This document shows positions 44,801-45,582 of a DNA stretch of 45,582 nt, piece by piece (positions within the stretch are counted from its first letter, which is position 1; each line of letters begins with the position of its first letter). The DNA lies in the NCBI GenBank assembly GCA_029552125.1, contig JAKPEE010000158.1:1-45582 (forward strand). Direction: 5' to 3'. The notes under the pieces were generated by a model. It searched no databases. It was not told where the DNA came from and was given only the letters and a program-made list of their open reading frames with translations. Source of the DNA: Bacillota bacterium. Its GTDB lineage: Bacteria > Bacillota > Dethiobacteria > DTU022. Position numbers and translations under genes: made by a program.

Positions 44801-45505
44801 GTGGTAGGAACCGTAGACATGGTAATTTTCTTTCTCTATTTCCTGGTTTTAATCTTGATCGGAGTAGCTTCATACAAGAGGATCAGAGGAGGTGTTGACT
44901 ATAGCCTGGCGGGGCGTTCCCTGGGCTGGACGGTAACCATTGGAACTCTTGTGGCAACCATGATTGGCTCATCCGCCGCCATGGGAGCGGCAGGTAAAGC
45001 CTATGAATACGGTGTAGGCGTAATGTGGCTGCCCATTGCCATCTTTCTGGGATATGCCTTCTTCAGCCTGTTTATTGCGCACAGACTGCGCGAGACTAAC
45101 GTCTGGACTGTTCCGGATGTGCTGGAGAAACGCTTCGGCGTGGGGGTGCGCCGCTTATCGGCCGTCTTCCTGATCCTGGCGGTAATGTCCATCTTTGGAG
45201 CCCAGCTCATCGCCATGGGTATTGTGTTCAGGCTCCTGGGCGAACCGATGGGCATCAGTTACGAGCTGGCCATATTGCTGGCGGGCGGCGTCCTGGTGCT
45301 TTATACGGCCATGGGAGGCCTTTATGCCGTCGCCTTTACCGATTTACTTCAGTTTCTGATTATGCTTCCGGTAATCGGTTTTGTGATCCCAATATTAGTT
45401 TTCGGCAGCGGCGATATCAGCATGGCCACTCTTACCTCCCAGCTAGCAGCCTGTGTGAGAATTCTTCCCAAACAGGCAAGATTTAGGATCTCGATGTCGA
45501 ATTAA
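44801..45505 (+). CDS. sodium:solute symporter, 3'-truncated by an insertion sequence
   Basis: The SSS transporter starts at GTG 44801 behind GGGGAGGAG. It runs normally through about six helices (SLGWTVTIGTLVATMIGSS, EYGVGVMWLPIA, YTAMGGLYAVAFTDLLQ). Normal length is about 480-500 aa, but after about residue 217 the sequence turns into basic non-membrane residues (RILPKQARFRISMSN) and stops at 45503-45505. An IS1182-type transposase starts six bases later. The last 17 or so codons are therefore IS end DNA, and the gene is disrupted. Confidence 0.85.
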   Translation: MVGTVDMVIFFLYFLVLILIGVASYKRIRGGVDYSLAGRSLGWTVTIGTLVATMIGSSAAMGAAGKAYEYGVGVMWLPIAIFLGYAFFSLFIAHRLRETNVWTVPDVLEKRFGVGVRRLSAVFLILAVMSIFGAQLIAMGIVFRLLGEPMGISYELAILLAGGVLVLYTAMGGLYAVAFTDLLQFLIMLPVIGFVIPILVFGSGDISMATLTSQLAACVRILPKQARFRISMSN

Positions 45506-45582
45506 ATAGTATGAAAAAGTTTAAAGACTATCAACCTAACCAACTAATGCTTGTTCCGATTTGCATGAATGAATGGCTACCC
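45454..45582 (+). mobile_element. left end of an IS1182-like insertion sequence (partial)
   Basis: Native symporter sequence ends at about 45440-45460, and IS DNA continues to the window edge. The exact junction and inverted repeat cannot be fixed because the other end is not visible; the terminal repeat probably begins within TGTGTGAGAATTCTTCCC. A transposase gene starts inside it. Confidence 0.65.
45511..45582 (+). CDS. IS1182-family transposase, N-terminal fragment
   Basis: ATG 45511 opens 24 codons that run off the window: MKKFKDYQPNQLMLVP then CMNEWLP. This matches the N-terminus of IS1182-type (DUF772-domain) transposases, which start with a phrase like MRFKxYNxNQLMLLPP. The DDE catalytic core lies outside the window. 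No SD is evident in the 20 bases upstream. Confidence 0.75.
   Translation, partial: MKKFKDYQPNQLMLVPICMNEWLP

Overview
The window reads as chromosome of an anaerobic, low-to-mid GC Bacillota (Clostridia-like, Peptococcaceae/Syntrophomonadaceae style). The grounds are strong Shine-Dalgarno sites, many GTG/TTG starts, an OmpR/PhoB-type two-component pair, a SpoIVFB-like M50 protease, Tat/FdhE/MobA genes for an exported molybdo- or tungsto-enzyme, and epoxyqueuosine reductase. Species cannot be fixed from this sequence alone. No tRNA, rRNA or CRISPR array was seen.

Layout. 1-4.5 kb: end of an unknown gene, a large unrecognised helical protein and a two-gene NAD salvage operon (nicotinamidase, nicotinate phosphoribosyltransferase). 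4.6-10.8 kb: a membrane GT2 glycosyltransferase, a response regulator/histidine kinase pair and glycogen phosphorylase. 10.8-11.6 kb: a gene-free interval holding the most striking object here, a roughly 406-nt structured RNA. 11.6-16.8 kb: a zinc-ribbon membrane protein, a DUF4349 lipoprotein, a MarR regulator, apolipoprotein N-acyltransferase and a F420-0 glutamate ligase-like protein. 16.9-19.7 kb: a minus-strand cluster tatA-fdhE-tatA-tatC-mobA for Tat export and formate dehydrogenase maturation. 19.8-26.5 kb: a decayed group II intron end, PAP2 phosphatase, methyltransferase, DUF2007 protein, queG, GDPD, a deleted nagA-like remnant, a membrane protein and an M50 protease. 26.6-30.4 kb: a DUF255/thioredoxin-domain protein and a CcdA plus thioredoxin-like redox pair. 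31-33.4 kb: a two-subunit sodium:solute symporter and a universal stress protein. 33.6-41.7 kb: a 1557-aa pseudokinase-AAA-GAF-LuxR regulator followed by a GH2 beta-galactosidase. 41.8-45.6 kb: two roadblock-like paralogues, an acyl-CoA ligase, and a second symporter cut by an IS1182-like element at the window edge.

The leading candidate for something undescribed is the RNA at 11221-11626 on the plus strand. Its two ends pair over 18 of 18 positions (five of them G.U) directly before a T-run. Between them lie five stem-loop arms. Four of these are long, perfect or nearly perfect hairpins, joined by similar short linkers (GGAGGGAA, GAGCTAA, GAGCAAA, GGAGCGCA). About 19 G.U pairs, which would be A.C mismatches on the other strand, fix the direction of transcription. 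I do not recognise it as a known large bacterial RNA family.

Several gene remnants were found by reading gaps directly: a nagA-like pseudogene (24604-24802), a coding-like frame upstream of the stress protein (33395-33595), a frame with one internal TGA (38272-38427) and the D5/D6-like end of a group II intron (19912-19987).
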